From NCBI GenBank assembly GCA_903909815.1, contig CAIVXG010000108.1, positions 31,747-95,746 on the forward strand: a DNA stretch of 64,000 bases. Reading direction: 5' to 3'. A program made the translations under genes and the position numbers. Every line of letters begins with the position of its first letter. Within the stretch, counting starts at the first letter, position 1. Below are positions 33,656 to 45,883 of this stretch, piece after piece. The stretch is from an uncultured beta proteobacterium. GTDB taxonomy: Bacteria; Pseudomonadota; Gammaproteobacteria; Burkholderiales; Burkholderiaceae_C. The notes beneath the pieces are model-generated. The model saw only the letters and a list, made by a program, of their open reading frames with translations, made no database searches and had not been told where the DNA came from.

Positions 33656-34642
33656 ATGAGTTTTTTTGCCATTGTGTTTGCCCTGCTGCTGGAGCAGGTG
33701 CGTCCCCTGTCCAATGTCAATCCGGTGCATGCTTTGCTGCGGGCCTGGACCCGTTGGGTGCGCCGCAATTTCGACACCGGTCGCGCTCACCACGGCGGAT
33801 TTGCATGGACGATGGCTGTGATGCTGCCTTCGTTGATCGCGCTGGGCCTGCACTGGATACTGATCTCATTTGTCGGTTGGCCATTGGCCGCGGTCTGGAG
33901 TGTCGTCGTGCTGTATTTCACGCTCGGTTTTCGCCAGTTCAGTCATCACTTCACCGACATCCGGGATGCGCTGGAACTGGGCGACGAAGAGGGCGCGCGC
34001 CAGTTGCTGGCGCAATGGCAGCAGGTCGACGCCAGCGATTTGCCGAAACGCGAAATCGTGCGCCATGTGATCGAATACTCGGTGCTCGCGGCGCACCGCC
34101 ACGTATTTGGCGTGTTGTGCTGGTTTTCGTTGCTGGCGGCGCTGGGTCTGGGCCCCATGGGTGCGGTGATGTACCGCTTGAGCGAGTTCGTAGCCCGCTA
34201 CTGGAGCTACAAAAGCGCAACCCAGCAACAACCCGTGAGTCAGGCCCTGCTGTCGGTGGCGAACCGGACCTGGTGGTTCATCGACTGGCTGCCTTCGCGC
34301 ATCACTGCGCTGGGATTCGCGGTCGTCGGGAGTTTCGAGGACGCGATCGATGCCTGGCGGTCGCAGGCGCAGCGTGACGCGCAAGACAATGACGGCATCA
34401 TCCTGGCGGCCACCGCCGGGGCGATCAATGTGCGCCTGGGCGGTGAGGTGCTGAAACCGGTCTTTGGGCCAGGCGCGACGCCGGGGCTTCAGGACGGGAT
34501 GATTGACTCCGGCTCCGAGTCCACACCCGGGCGTGAGCCCGAACTGGCCCACCTGCGCAGCGTCGTCGGGTTGGTCTGGCGCTCGGTCGTGATGTGGCTG
34601 GTGCTGCTGGCGCTGCTGACGCTGGCAAGGCTGCTTGGATGA
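33656..34642 (+). CDS. CobD/CbiB (AmpE)-like membrane protein
   Basis: 328 residues from ATG 33656 (MSFFAIVFALLLEQVRPLSN) with about five membrane helices. The CobD/CbiB fold, shared with AmpE, is indicated by FFAIVFALLLEQVRPL at the start, the cytoplasmic helix region ARQLLAQWQQVD, and ATAGAINVRLGGEV near the end. True CbiB makes adenosylcobinamide phosphate in cobalamin synthesis. No other cobalamin gene is near, and this shorter Burkholderiales version may have another role. It is followed by repeat-family-2 DNA and converges with rsgA. Confidence 0.82.
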   Translation: MSFFAIVFALLLEQVRPLSNVNPVHALLRAWTRWVRRNFDTGRAHHGGFAWTMAVMLPSLIALGLHWILISFVGWPLAAVWSVVVLYFTLGFRQFSHHFTDIRDALELGDEEGARQLLAQWQQVDASDLPKREIVRHVIEYSVLAAHRHVFGVLCWFSLLAALGLGPMGAVMYRLSEFVARYWSYKSATQQQPVSQALLSVANRTWWFIDWLPSRITALGFAVVGSFEDAIDAWRSQAQRDAQDNDGIILAATAGAINVRLGGEVLKPVFGPGATPGLQDGMIDSGSESTPGREPELAHLRSVVGLVWRSVVMWLVLLALLTLARLLG

Positions 34643-34644
34643 AA

Positions 34645-34698
34645 CCTTGCGGGACAGACCAAGAACTACGCGAAGCGAGTTTTGCTCTGCCCTCAACC
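34645..34698. repeat. GCGGGACAGACC repeat (family 2)
   Basis: CCTTGCGGGACAGACC (34645-34660) followed by a GAAGCGAGTTTTGCTC stretch and CTGCCCTCAACC (to 34698) matches the segment between etfB and etfA (46723-46771) in both sequence and order. It fills the whole gap between the convergent cobD-like and rsgA genes. Confidence 0.7.
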
Positions 34699-34700
34699 GA

Positions 34701-35663
34701 TCAATATCTTGGTTGCTGCGACAACTCAGCAAACAGCGTGCTATAAATTTTATAGCGTCTGGCGCTGATGCCGTTTTCCCTCTCATCCGGTTGCACCGCA
34801 GCGATGACGCCGCAGCCGGGTTCGTGCAGATGCGTGCAGTTGTAGAACTTGCAGTTTTGGGCATGCGCCGCAATGTCGGGCATGCACTGGGCCAGTTGCA
34901 TCGGTGCGATATGTTGCAGGCCGAACTCCTGAAACCCGGGTGAGTCAATCAGTGCCGTGGAGCATGTGGCGTCCACCCAATACCAGGTGGTGCTGGTGGT
35001 GGTGTGCTTGCCTGAATTGAGTGCCTGCGAAATTTCCCCCGTGAGCACGCTGGCCTGGGGCACCAGGCGGTTGATGAGGGTGCTCTTGCCCGAGCCCGAA
35101 GGACCGAGCACCAGCGTGGTCTTGCCGCTCAAATGTTGCGCCAGCAAGCTGCACGAGTTGTCGGCAATCGCACTGGGTGCTTCGTTGGCTTCTGCGCGGG
35201 GTTTGAGCGCCAGCGGCAGCATGTCGTAGCCCATGCGCCGGTAAGGTGCGAGCCGCGTCCAGGCCTGTTCAAAGGGCTCGCGCAGATCGCTTTTGTTGAG
35301 CGCGATGAGGGGTGTGATGGACTGCGCTTCGGCGGCAATCAGGGCGCGCGACAACTGGCTCTCCGAATACTCGGGCTGGGCCGCAATCAGGATCAGTACC
35401 TGGTCCAGGTTGGCGGCAAAGGACTTGGTTCGGACCTCGTCCTGTCGATAGAACAGATTGCGCCGCTCCTCGATCTTTTCTATGGTTCCTTCGTCCTCGG
35501 ATGCCAGCCAAAGGACACGGTCACCCACGACGCATTGGCTTTTCTTGCCGCGTGGGTGGCAGATCAGGCGCTCGCCTTCGGGCGTTTCCACCAGCACGTG
35601 GCGCCCGTAGCTGGCAACGACCAGCCCCGGGTCGAGAAGCTTCTTCTCAACCAATTGCAGCAC
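34701..35663 (-). CDS. rsgA: Ribosome small-subunit-dependent GTPase A
   Basis: About 320 residues from GTG 35663. A TTG at 35654 would also fit, and the longer GTG at 35711 overlaps the M48 gene heavily. The OB fold at the start (LVVASYGRHVLVETPEGERL) is followed by the circularly permuted GTPase order G4 (LNKSD), G1 (GPSGSGKST), G3 (DSPG). The C-terminal zinc motif is CKFYNCTHLHEPGC. RsgA is a late 30S-assembly factor. The start overlaps the M48 stop by 17 nt, indicating translational coupling. A pterin-dehydratase gene that I would expect here in relatives is absent. Confidence 0.95.
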   Translation of the reverse strand: MLQLVEKKLLDPGLVVASYGRHVLVETPEGERLICHPRGKKSQCVVGDRVLWLASEDEGTIEKIEERRNLFYRQDEVRTKSFAANLDQVLILIAAQPEYSESQLSRALIAAEAQSITPLIALNKSDLREPFEQAWTRLAPYRRMGYDMLPLALKPRAEANEAPSAIADNSCSLLAQHLSGKTTLVLGPSGSGKSTLINRLVPQASVLTGEISQALNSGKHTTTSTTWYWVDATCSTALIDSPGFQEFGLQHIAPMQLAQCMPDIAAHAQNCKFYNCTHLHEPGCGVIAAVQPDERENGISARRYKIYSTLFAELSQQPRY

Positions 35664-36948
35664 CCATTCGGGCCAGGCGTTCTGAGGCAGCCGGATGCGA
35701 GTAGTAGACACGCACGTACAGCGGGTCCGGTGTCAGCGTGGAGGCGTTGTCCTGGTACAGCTTGAGCAGGGCGCTGGCGAGATCTGCGCCGCTGGTATGC
35801 GCCACGGCGTAGGCGTCGGCCTCGAATTCGTGGGTGCGCGAGAAGTGTGCAAACCAGGGCGAGACAAAAAAACTGAACACCGGCAGCGTCAGCGCAAACA
35901 GCAGCAACGCCAGCGCGTCGGTGGGGGCTGAAGCAACGGCACGGGGCATGCCCAGCAGATTGGGCTGCACGCCCAGGCCGTTGAAGAACCACGCCTGGGT
36001 GCTCAAGCCTCCCAGCAGCGCAAAGGCCAGCAGGCTCATGGCGAACAGCGACAGCATGCGTTTGAGCACATGTTTGTGTTTGAAGTGCCCCAGTTCATGC
36101 GCCAGCACAGCGTCAACTTCGCCGGGCGCAAGCTGGGACAACAGGGTGTCGAAAAAGACCACGCGCTTGGAAGCGCCAAAACCCGTGAAATAGGCGTTGG
36201 CATGGGCGCTGCGCTTGCTGCCGTCCATCACAAACAGCCCCTTGGCGGCAAAGCCGCAGCGCTGCATCAGGGCCGTGACGCGCGCCTTGAGGGTCTCGTC
36301 GTCCAGGGGTTTGAACTTGTTGAACAGCGGTGCGATGAAGGTCGGATAAATCAACAGCAGCAACAGGTTGAAACCGGTCCAGACGCACCAGGCCCACAGC
36401 CACCAGAGCTGCCCCGCTGCGCCCATGAGCCAGAGAATCAATGCGGCCAGCGGCAAGCCGATCACCAGTCCCAGCATGGATGACTTGACCAGGTCGATCA
36501 ACCACAGCCTCAAGCTCATCTTGTTGAAACCAAAACGCTCTTCGATCACGAAGGTCTGGTACAGCGTGAGCGGCAGATCCAGCAAGCCGCTGATGAGCAC
36601 GAAGCACAGCAACAGCGCGACCTGCTGCGCCATGCCGCCACCCAACCATGACAGCAGCAGCTGGTTCAGACAGTCCAGCCCGCCCAGCAGCGTCCAACCC
36701 AGCAAGGCGACCGTGCCCCAGGCCAGTTCCAGCAGGCCGAACCGGGTCTTGGCGAGCGTGTAGTCGGCCGCTTTCTGGTGCGCGGCCAGGCTGATGTTTT
36801 GTGCGAAGGCGGCCGGCACTTGCGATCGGTGCTGCGCCACGTGGCGAATCTGGCGCGAGGCCAGCCAGAAGCGGGCCAGCAAGCCCAGCACCAGCAGGGC
36901 GCAGAACACCAGTGTGAAGAGCAGGGAAGCAGAAATCGGTGTCGACAT
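35647..36948 (-). CDS. Ste24-type M48 zinc metalloprotease (CaaX protease 1 homologue)
   Basis: 433 residues from ATG 36948. Six to seven transmembrane helices surround the active site HELGH (His284, Glu285, His288) and the third zinc ligand Glu373 in [10 protein letters not shown]. The N-terminal peptidase_M48_N region ([18 protein letters not shown]) is diagnostic of Ste24 relatives rather than HtpX. Bacterial members probably act in membrane-protein quality control. It is divergent from orn with only 37 bp between starts, so the two promoters overlap; rsgA follows in the same transcript. Confidence 0.94.
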   Translation of the reverse strand: MSTPISASLLFTLVFCALLVLGLLARFWLASRQIRHVAQHRSQVPAAFAQNISLAAHQKAADYTLAKTRFGLLELAWGTVALLGWTLLGGLDCLNQLLLSWLGGGMAQQVALLLCFVLISGLLDLPLTLYQTFVIEERFGFNKMSLRLWLIDLVKSSMLGLVIGLPLAALILWLMGAAGQLWWLWAWCVWTGFNLLLLLIYPTFIAPLFNKFKPLDDETLKARVTALMQRCGFAAKGLFVMDGSKRSAHANAYFTGFGASKRVVFFDTLLSQLAPGEVDAVLAHELGHFKHKHVLKRMLSLFAMSLLAFALLGGLSTQAWFFNGLGVQPNLLGMPRAVASAPTDALALLLFALTLPVFSFFVSPWFAHFSRTHEFEADAYAVAHTSGADLASALLKLYQDNASTLTPDPLYVRVYYSHPAASERLARMGAAIG

Positions 36949-36985
36949 GGGCGCAGAGTGTAGGTCATCGGCGACAATCGAAGCC

Positions 36986-37558
36986 ATGACTGAAAACCTC
37001 ACACTCCTTGGAAAATCCGACCAAAACCTCGTCTGGCTCGATTGCGAGATGACAGGGCTTGAACCCGACGTTGATCGCCTGATAGAGATCGCCGTGATCG
37101 TGACCGGCCCAAACCTGGAGCCGCGCATCGAAGGCCCGGTGTTCGTGATCCATCAGTCCGACGAACAACTGGACAAGATGGACGCCTGGAACAAGGGCAC
37201 GCATGGCAAGAGCGGCTTGATCGACAAGGTGAAGGCCTCCACGGTTTCCGAGGCACAGGCCGAGGCCTTGACGATCGCCTTTCTCAGCCAGTATGTGCCG
37301 AAGAACGGCTCACCGATGTGCGGCAACAGCATCAGCCAGGACCGACGCTTCCTGGTCAAGTACATGCCCAAGCTGGAGGCGTTTTTCCACTATCGCAATG
37401 TCGACGTCAGCACCTTCAAGGAACTGGCCAAGAGATGGCGACCTGACGTCTACAGCAGCTTCAAGAAGCAGCAGCGCCACACGGCGCTGGCCGATGTGCA
37501 CGAGTCCATCGACGAGTTGGAGCACTACCGGGCCAAGTTTATTCAAATGGTGCCCTGA
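36986..37558 (+). CDS. orn: Oligoribonuclease
   Basis: 190 residues from ATG 36986. DEDDh exonuclease motifs are [20 protein letters not shown] (Exo I), [10 protein letters not shown] (Exo II) and the Exo III region with [14 protein letters not shown]. Orn degrades RNAs of two to five nucleotides, including pGpG from cyclic-di-GMP breakdown, and is usually essential in proteobacteria that have it. The 3' neighbour is a long leader of a DEAD-box helicase gene. Confidence 0.97.
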   Translation: MTENLTLLGKSDQNLVWLDCEMTGLEPDVDRLIEIAVIVTGPNLEPRIEGPVFVIHQSDEQLDKMDAWNKGTHGKSGLIDKVKASTVSEAQAEALTIAFLSQYVPKNGSPMCGNSISQDRRFLVKYMPKLEAFFHYRNVDVSTFKELAKRWRPDVYSSFKKQQRHTALADVHESIDELEHYRAKFIQMVP

Positions 37559-37819
37559 TCGGAGGCGGGACAGGCCCCGCTTGCCCCGTCCAGCAACTAA
37601 TTTCACCGGATTAGGTGTAAACCCGAATCTATGCCATAATCGCAGGCTGCGCTTGAAACTCAAGCCTGATTGCGCATCTCCCTTCACACCTTGGACTCCA
37701 ACAATGGAGTCAACCGCGCCGGACCACCGGCGCTGAGCTTCGGTTGATGGTTGATGTTTTTTAACCATTGACGGAGCACCCGCACAACAGTTGCGGGGCT
37801 CGCGTGTGAGTATGAATAC
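37559..37819 (+). promoter_or_regulatory. Promoter and long 5' leader of the DEAD-box helicase gene
   Basis: 261 bp without a gene. A -10 CATAAT at 37635-37640 with a weak -35 (TTAGGT, 37611-37616) gives a leader of about 170 nt. The leader contains several short inverted repeats, including GCGCCGGACCACCGGCGC (37717-37734), a T-rich stretch GATGTTTTTTAACC, and GCACCCGCACAACAGTTGCG near the start codon. Long structured leaders are common for cold-induced DEAD-box helicases. Regulation here is inferred. Confidence 0.5.
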
Positions 37820-39712
37820 ATGAACGACTCTTTTGACGTTGCTGGCGAAACTGCGCCCGCACAATCCCTTTCCATCGATTCCTTTGCCGCCGAAACGCAT
37901 GCGCAGGTCACGCCGGAATTTTCCGAACCCGCCGAAGTCTCGACCGAGGCCGTGGCCGCCGTCGTGGACACGACACCCAACGGCTTTGCGCTGATGGGGC
38001 TGGCGCCCGAACTGCTGCAAGCGGTGGCGGATCTGGGGTTCACCCAGCCCACAACGGTGCAGATCAAGACCATTCCACTGGCGATGCAGGCTGAGGGTCA
38101 GGAAAAGGCCGGCGCGCGTTTCACCGACTTGATGGTTTCCAGCCAGACCGGCAGCGGCAAGACCGCGGCCTTCCTGTTGCCCGTGCTGCACACCTTGCTG
38201 CAGCAGGAAGCCGCAGCCCAGGCCGAGGAGCGCGCCCAGTTCGAGCAAGCTGTGGCGCAGGCCGCTGCCAAGGGCGAGGCACCACCCAAGCGCGACAAGC
38301 GCAAGGACCCCACGAATCCACGCAACTTCAAGCCGGCCGCACCGGGCGCGCTGATCCTGTGCCCGACGCGCGAACTGGCGCAGCAAGTCGCGCACGACGC
38401 CATCGACCTGGTGAAGCATTGCCGCGGCTTGCGTATCGCCAATGTCGTCGGCGGCATGCCTTATCAGTTGCAGATCGCCAAGCTGCAAAACGCCAATCTG
38501 GTGGTCGCCACGCCGGGACGCCTGCTGGACCTGCAGCGCTCCATGCAGATCAAGCTCGACAAGGTGCAATTCCTGGTGGTTGACGAAGCCGACCGCATGC
38601 TGGACCTGGGTTTCTCCGACGATCTGGCCGAAGTGAATCAGCTCACGATTGAGCGCAAGCAAACCATGATGTTCAGCGCCACCTTCGCGCCGCGCATCCA
38701 GCAACTGGCGCAGCGCGTGATGCGCGAACCCCAGCGCGTGCAGATTGATTCGCCGCAGGAAAAGCATCAGAACATCAAGCAGATCCTGTTCTGGGCCGAC
38801 AACCTGCAGCACAAGCGCAAGCTGCTCGACCATTGGCTGCGCGACACCACGATGGCGCAGGCGATCGTCTTTTCCAGCACGCAAATCGAGTGCGATGGCC
38901 TGGCCAACGACTTGCAGCAGGACGGCTTCTCCGCCGTGGCGCTGCACGGCGCGCTGAGCCAGGGTTTGCGTAACCGCCGCCTTATGGCTTTTCGCGACGG
39001 CCAGGTGCAAATTCTGGTGGCTACCGACGTCGCCGCCCGCGGCCTGGATGTGCCCAGCGTGAGCCACGTGTTCAACTTCGGCTTGCCGATGAAGGCCGAG
39101 GACTATACGCACCGGATTGGCCGCACGGGCCGCGCTGGACGCGACGGCACGGCAGTGACCATGGCCGAGTTGCGCGACCGTCGCCGCATCTTCGACATTG
39201 AAGCCTACACGCGTCAGCCGTTCAAATCGGAAGTGATTCCGGGTCTGGAGCCCAAGGCGCGCATTCCTGATTCACGCCCCAGCGGCAATTTCAGCGACCG
39301 CGACAACCGCGGTGGTAACGACCGTTTCTCGCGCGACAGCCGTCCCCCAAGCCGTGGTGGCTTTGCGGGTCGGCCCAGTGGCGGCGGCTTCGGCGGCGGT
39401 TTCAACGACCGCAATGCGCGCGGTCCGGCACCGGACGGCCAACGTGGCTTTCCCGATGCACAACGCGGTTTTCCGGGCAACAGCCGCCCCTCATTTGCCC
39501 CCCGTGGCGAGTCGAGTTTCGGCGCCCGCGACGGTGCTCCACGCGAAGGACAAGGCTTTGAGCGCAAGGGTGGTTACGGTGGCAACGCCGGCCCGGCCGA
39601 TGGCTTTGCGCCGCGCTCGGAATACGCACCGCGCAAGCCCGCGTTTGGCAAACCCACGCACGGTGGCGGCAAGGTGTTTGTGCCGCGCGACGCGAAGAAG
39701 TCGTTCCGCTAA
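37820..39712 (+). CDS. DEAD-box ATP-dependent RNA helicase (RhlE-like) with Arg/Gly-rich tail
   Basis: 630 residues from ATG 37820. An acidic N-terminal extension of about 55 residues is followed by the Q motif (TQPTTVQ, 75-81), motif I SQTGSGKT (108-115), PTREL, DEAD (255-258), SATF, and HRIGRTGRAGR. A lysine/glutamate-rich insertion of about 45 residues between motifs I and Ia (around 128-172) is typical of Burkholderiales homologues. The last about 150 residues are a low-complexity Gly/Arg/Phe tail with repeated QRGFP units, which should bind RNA and may phase-separate. Likely role: ribosome assembly or RNA decay, particularly in the cold. A strong terminator follows. Confidence 0.93.
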   Translation: MNDSFDVAGETAPAQSLSIDSFAAETHAQVTPEFSEPAEVSTEAVAAVVDTTPNGFALMGLAPELLQAVADLGFTQPTTVQIKTIPLAMQAEGQEKAGARFTDLMVSSQTGSGKTAAFLLPVLHTLLQQEAAAQAEERAQFEQAVAQAAAKGEAPPKRDKRKDPTNPRNFKPAAPGALILCPTRELAQQVAHDAIDLVKHCRGLRIANVVGGMPYQLQIAKLQNANLVVATPGRLLDLQRSMQIKLDKVQFLVVDEADRMLDLGFSDDLAEVNQLTIERKQTMMFSATFAPRIQQLAQRVMREPQRVQIDSPQEKHQNIKQILFWADNLQHKRKLLDHWLRDTTMAQAIVFSSTQIECDGLANDLQQDGFSAVALHGALSQGLRNRRLMAFRDGQVQILVATDVAARGLDVPSVSHVFNFGLPMKAEDYTHRIGRTGRAGRDGTAVTMAELRDRRRIFDIEAYTRQPFKSEVIPGLEPKARIPDSRPSGNFSDRDNRGGNDRFSRDSRPPSRGGFAGRPSGGGFGGGFNDRNARGPAPDGQRGFPDAQRGFPGNSRPSFAPRGESSFGARDGAPREGQGFERKGGYGGNAGPADGFAPRSEYAPRKPAFGKPTHGGGKVFVPRDAKKSFR

Positions 39713-39726
39713 CTGAAATTTGAGCG

Positions 39727-39763
39727 AAAAGCCGGCAGACCCGTGGTCTGGCCGGCTTTTTTT
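39727..39763 (+). terminator. Rho-independent terminator after the helicase gene
   Basis: AAAAGCCGGCAGACC pairs with GGTCTGGCCGGCTTTT (one bulged base) around a CGT loop, followed by TTT. It begins 14 nt after the stop. Confidence 0.93.
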
Positions 39764-39789
39764 ATGGACGCTAGATGACAGTACTTTCC

Positions 39790-40154
39790 CGTCATTGCGA
39801 GCTGCCTGTTTCGGACGGCGAAACTGCATACAGGCCATGAACCCCGGATTGGTCATTGCGAGCGCAGCGTGGCAATCCAGGTATTTTCGCGGTGCGCCCA
39901 GATGGATCGCCACGGCCTACGGCCTCGCGATGACGAGGGAGAGAGAGCGTGCCTCGCGATGACGAGGGAGAAAGAGCGTGCCTCGCGACGACGAGGGAGT
40001 GTGTGTGCCTCGCGATGACGAGGGAGTGTGTGTGCCTCGCGATGACGAGGGAGTGTGTGTGCCGCAAGTGGGCGGTTCATGGAGAGGCCGCGGCAATCCA
40101 GGACATTTTCTGTGGTTCGCCAGCAGGGATCGCCAGTCTACGCTGGCGATGACG
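39790..40154. repeat. Composite REP-like repeat region
   Basis: The roughly 500 bp between the helicase terminator and gabD hold no gene. Arms occur at 39790-39800 (CGTCATTGCGAG), 39853-39879 (GTCATTGCGAGCGCAGCG...TGGCAATCC) and, inverted, GATCGCCACGGCC...CGCGATGACG up to 39934. They are followed by a tandem array (separate entry), and end with GCGGCAATCC (about 40090) and GATCGCCAGTCTACGCTGGCGATGACG-like arms to 40154. The spacer with CTGTTTCGGACGGCGAAAC (39809-39827) recurs inverted near 17555. Confidence 0.85.
39923..40061 (+). repeat. Five-copy tandem repeat of 27-29 bp
   Basis: Two 29-bp units (39923-39951, 39952-39980) and three 27-bp units (39981-40007, 40008-40034, 40035-40061), each CCTCGCGAYGACGAGGGAG followed by a purine/GT run (AGAGAGCGTG, AAAGAGCGTG or TGTGTGTG). 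The units are contiguous, with no spacers. The unit is the end of a REP-like arm that has expanded. It is a likely variable-number locus. Confidence 0.9.
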
Positions 40155-40214
40155 ATTCTCTTTTCCGGCGATTGAACCCTTCACGTTGCGCCATGAGCGC
40201 CTGACCCCAAAAAC

Positions 40215-41693
40215 CTATTTCAGGATATCGCCGATGCACAGGTATTTGATTTCCACGTAGTCGTCCATGCCGTGGTGTGAGCCTTCGCGGCCCAGCCCGG
40301 ACTGCTTCACGCCGCCAAAGGGCACGTGCTCGGTGGCCAGGATGCCGACGTTGATGCCCACCATGCCGTATTCCAGCGCCTCGCTCACGCGAAAGATGCG
40401 GCCCACGTCGCGGCTGTAGAAGTAGCTGGCCAGGCCGAACTCGGTGTTGTTGGCGGCGTCAATCGCCTCCTGCTCGGTCTTGAAGCGAAACACCGGTGCA
40501 AATGGACCGAAGGTTTCTTCCTTGGCGCACAGCATGTCGGCGTTGGCTCCACTGATGACCGTCGGCTCGAAAAATTGACCCGCCAGCTTGCTGCCGCCCA
40601 CCACCACCGTGCCGCCCTTGGCAATCGCGTCGGCCACGTGGCGCTGCACCTTCTCAATCGCGGCTTCCTCGATCAACGGGCCCTGCACCACGCCTTCCTC
40701 GAAGCCGTTGCCCACCTTCAGCGCTTTGACCTTGGCAGCGAATTTGGCGACGAACTGGTCGTACACGCCCTCCTGCACGTAGAAGCGGTTGGCGCAGACG
40801 CAGGTCTGGCCCGCGTTGCGATATTTGCTGGCCATGGCGCCTTCGACGGCGGAGTCGAGGTCGGCGTCGTCGAACACGATGAAGGGCGCATTGCCACCGA
40901 GTTCCAGCGACATCTTCTTCACCGTCGGCGCCGACTGCGCCATCAGGATGCGGCCCACTTCGGTGGAGCCGGTGAAGCTGATATGACGCACCACCGGGCT
41001 TTCGCACAGCACCTTGCCCACGGCGATGGACTGGCTGGCGTCGGCCGTGAGCATGTTGAGCACGCCCGCAGGAATGCCCGCGCGCAAGCCCAGTTCGGCC
41101 GCGGCCAGGGCCGTGAGCGGTGTCAGCTCAGCCGGCTTGATGATGACGGTGCAACCCGCGGCCAGCGCCGGTGCCACCTTACGCGTGATCATGGCGAGCG
41201 GGAAGTTCCAGGGCGTGATGGCCGCGCACACGCCGATGGGCTGCTTGATCACCATCAGGCGGCGGTTGTTGTCGAACTGGGGCAGTGTCTCGCCGTTCAC
41301 GCGCTTGGCTTCCTCTGCAAACCACTCGACAAAGCTGGCGCCATAGGCGACCTCGCCCTTGGCCTCGGCAAAGGGCTTGCCCTGCTCGGCCGTCATGATG
41401 CGGCCCAGATCCTCCTGGTTTGCCATCAGCAGGTCGAACCAGCGGCGCAGGACGACGCTGCGTTCCTTCGCGGTCTTGCTGCGCCAGGCCGGCCAGGCCG
41501 CGTTGGCTGCGGCGATGGCTTCGTGTGCCTGCGCCGCGTTCAGGTTGGCGACGTCGGCCAGCTTTTCGCCTGTGGCCGGGTCCAGGATGTCGAAGCGGCT
41601 GCTGCCGGCGATCCACTGCCCACCGATCAGCGCGTCGGTCTTGAGCAGACTGGGATCCTTGAGCAGGGAGAGGGGGGAGGTTTTCATGTCCAT
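40215..41693 (-). CDS. gabD: NAD(P)-dependent succinate-semialdehyde dehydrogenase
   Basis: 492 residues from ATG 41693 (or 490 from ATG 41687). Aldehyde dehydrogenase motifs: PWNFPLAMITRKVAPALAAG, catalytic Glu in LELGGNAPF, and catalytic Cys in NAGQTCVCANR. The second cysteine two residues later is the GabD-type redox-switch pair (TCVC). The overall sequence resembles GabD, which oxidises succinate semialdehyde to succinate in GABA catabolism. No gabT is nearby, so a related semialdehyde (glutarate or other) remains possible. Divergent from alaS across 216 bp. Confidence 0.9.
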   Translation of the reverse strand: MDMKTSPLSLLKDPSLLKTDALIGGQWIAGSSRFDILDPATGEKLADVANLNAAQAHEAIAAANAAWPAWRSKTAKERSVVLRRWFDLLMANQEDLGRIMTAEQGKPFAEAKGEVAYGASFVEWFAEEAKRVNGETLPQFDNNRRLMVIKQPIGVCAAITPWNFPLAMITRKVAPALAAGCTVIIKPAELTPLTALAAAELGLRAGIPAGVLNMLTADASQSIAVGKVLCESPVVRHISFTGSTEVGRILMAQSAPTVKKMSLELGGNAPFIVFDDADLDSAVEGAMASKYRNAGQTCVCANRFYVQEGVYDQFVAKFAAKVKALKVGNGFEEGVVQGPLIEEAAIEKVQRHVADAIAKGGTVVVGGSKLAGQFFEPTVISGANADMLCAKEETFGPFAPVFRFKTEQEAIDAANNTEFGLASYFYSRDVGRIFRVSEALEYGMVGINVGILATEHVPFGGVKQSGLGREGSHHGMDDYVEIKYLCIGDILK

Positions 41694-41909
41694 GGCGTGG
41701 CCTGAAGTGATGACGGTGAACGGGTTGGAGCGCCTGCAGCGCAATCGAAGCATAAGCATAGCGCTTTCGGGTGCCGGACTCGGTTCCGCCTGAAGGCGGC
41801 TCGATGGCGCCACCGCCAGCACCGATTGGCCACGTGCTCCCTTGTTAAAATCGAAGCGACCCATTTCAGCAAGTTTGCTGCAGTCGCTCTCGCGTGCGCC
41901 CTAGGAATT

Positions 41910-44540
<2,631 letters not shown>

Positions 44541-44592
44541 CGTCATCCGCGTGCGCATCTTCAACTTCAGTGCGCTCACGGCGCCCACGCCG

Positions 44593-45837
44593 ATGGCAGA
44601 CCTGGATGCGTGGTTCACGGCGCTGGTGCAACCCAGCACCCTGATTGAACTGGCGCTGCTTGCCTCCTGCGTGGCGCTGGCCTGGGGCGCGCTCAGCCTG
44701 CTGCGGCACAAGCTGGCGCCGGATGCGAGCTATCCCATCTGGCTTGGACGCCACGGCGTCGACGGCGTGATGTTTCCTCTGATCCTGCTGTGTCTGGCCT
44801 ACGTTGCCAGCGCCTTGCTCGCGGGTCATTTGCCCAATGTGGTGTTTTCGATTGCGGTGCCGGCGCTGCTGGCCCTGGTGGCGATACGCGTGGGTGTGAA
44901 GGTGCTGCAGGCGGCGTTTCACGATGCGCCGCTGGTGCGCGTGCTGGAGCGCTCCATTTCCTGGATGGCCTGGGTCGGGATGGTGCTGTGGGTCAGCGGT
45001 CTGCTGCCCCTGGTGCTGGACGAACTCGATCAGATCCGTTGGAAGGTGGGTGGCGGCATGATGTCTGTGCGCACCGTGATCGAGGGTACTTTGACTGCTG
45101 GCGCGGTGCTGATTTTCACGCTCTGGATCTCTTCCGGCATCGAGGCGCGGCTGTTGCGCACGGCCACGGGTGGGGAACTGTCCTTGCGCAAGGCACTAAG
45201 CAACGCCGCGCGTGCGCTGTTGATGTTCGTGGGCCTGCTGGTCGCGCTCTCCGCCGTGGGCATCAACCTGACCGCGCTCTCGGTCCTGGGCGGCGCCATT
45301 GGCGTGGGCATCGGTCTGGGCCTGCAAAAGCTCGCGGCCAATTACATCAGCGGCTTCGTGATTCTGGCCGAACGCAGCATGCGCATCGGCGACAACGTGC
45401 GCGTCGATGGTTTCGAGGGCCGCATCACCAACATCAACGCCCGCTATACCGTGATCCGCTCGTTGGTCGGACGTGAATCCATCGTTCCCAATGAGATGCT
45501 GATCACGAGCCGGGTCGAGAACCTGTCGCTGGCGGATCCGCAGGTGTGGCAGTCCACCGCGGTCTGCGTCGCCTACGATTGCGACGTGGAACAGGTGATG
45601 CGCCTGCTGTTGCTCGCGGCCACGGCCCAACAGCGCGTGCTTTGCGACCCGGCGCCTTCGGTCTCGCTATCGGCCTTTGCCCCGGACGGACTGGAATTCA
45701 CGGTCGGCTACTGGATCGCAGATCCCGAAAATGGCCAGCTCAATTTGCGCTCTCTCATCAACCTGGCGATTCTGCAGTCACTGCGCAGCGCAGGCATTGA
45801 AATTCCGTTTCCACAGCGTGTTGTTCACACCCGATAG
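44593..45837 (+). CDS. MscS-family mechanosensitive ion channel
   Basis: 414 residues from ATG 44593; a GTG at 44551, 10 nt after alaS, would add 14 residues. About five membrane helices lead to the pore helix and beta domain signature LGGAIGVGIGLGLQKLAANY, then ISGFVILAERSMRIGDNVRV, as in MscS. The following cytoplasmic part (INARYTVIRSLVGRESIVPN) is typical. It should open under membrane tension to release solutes on osmotic downshock. Position directly behind alaS suggests co-transcription. Confidence 0.9.
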   Translation: MADLDAWFTALVQPSTLIELALLASCVALAWGALSLLRHKLAPDASYPIWLGRHGVDGVMFPLILLCLAYVASALLAGHLPNVVFSIAVPALLALVAIRVGVKVLQAAFHDAPLVRVLERSISWMAWVGMVLWVSGLLPLVLDELDQIRWKVGGGMMSVRTVIEGTLTAGAVLIFTLWISSGIEARLLRTATGGELSLRKALSNAARALLMFVGLLVALSAVGINLTALSVLGGAIGVGIGLGLQKLAANYISGFVILAERSMRIGDNVRVDGFEGRITNINARYTVIRSLVGRESIVPNEMLITSRVENLSLADPQVWQSTAVCVAYDCDVEQVMRLLLLAATAQQRVLCDPAPSVSLSAFAPDGLEFTVGYWIADPENGQLNLRSLINLAILQSLRSAGIEIPFPQRVVHTR

Positions 45838-45883
45838 TCTGGAAAAGCACGATCGTTCGTTTTTTCTTGTAGAATTCCCGCCA

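Noticed and set aside
37310..39112. 600-codon open frame antisense to the helicase and orn
   Set aside because: It covers two certain genes on the other strand and matches no family.
39923..40061. Possible CRISPR array
   Set aside because: The units are contiguous with no unique spacers of constant length, contain purine/GT slippage runs, and no cas gene is present. It is a tandem minisatellite.
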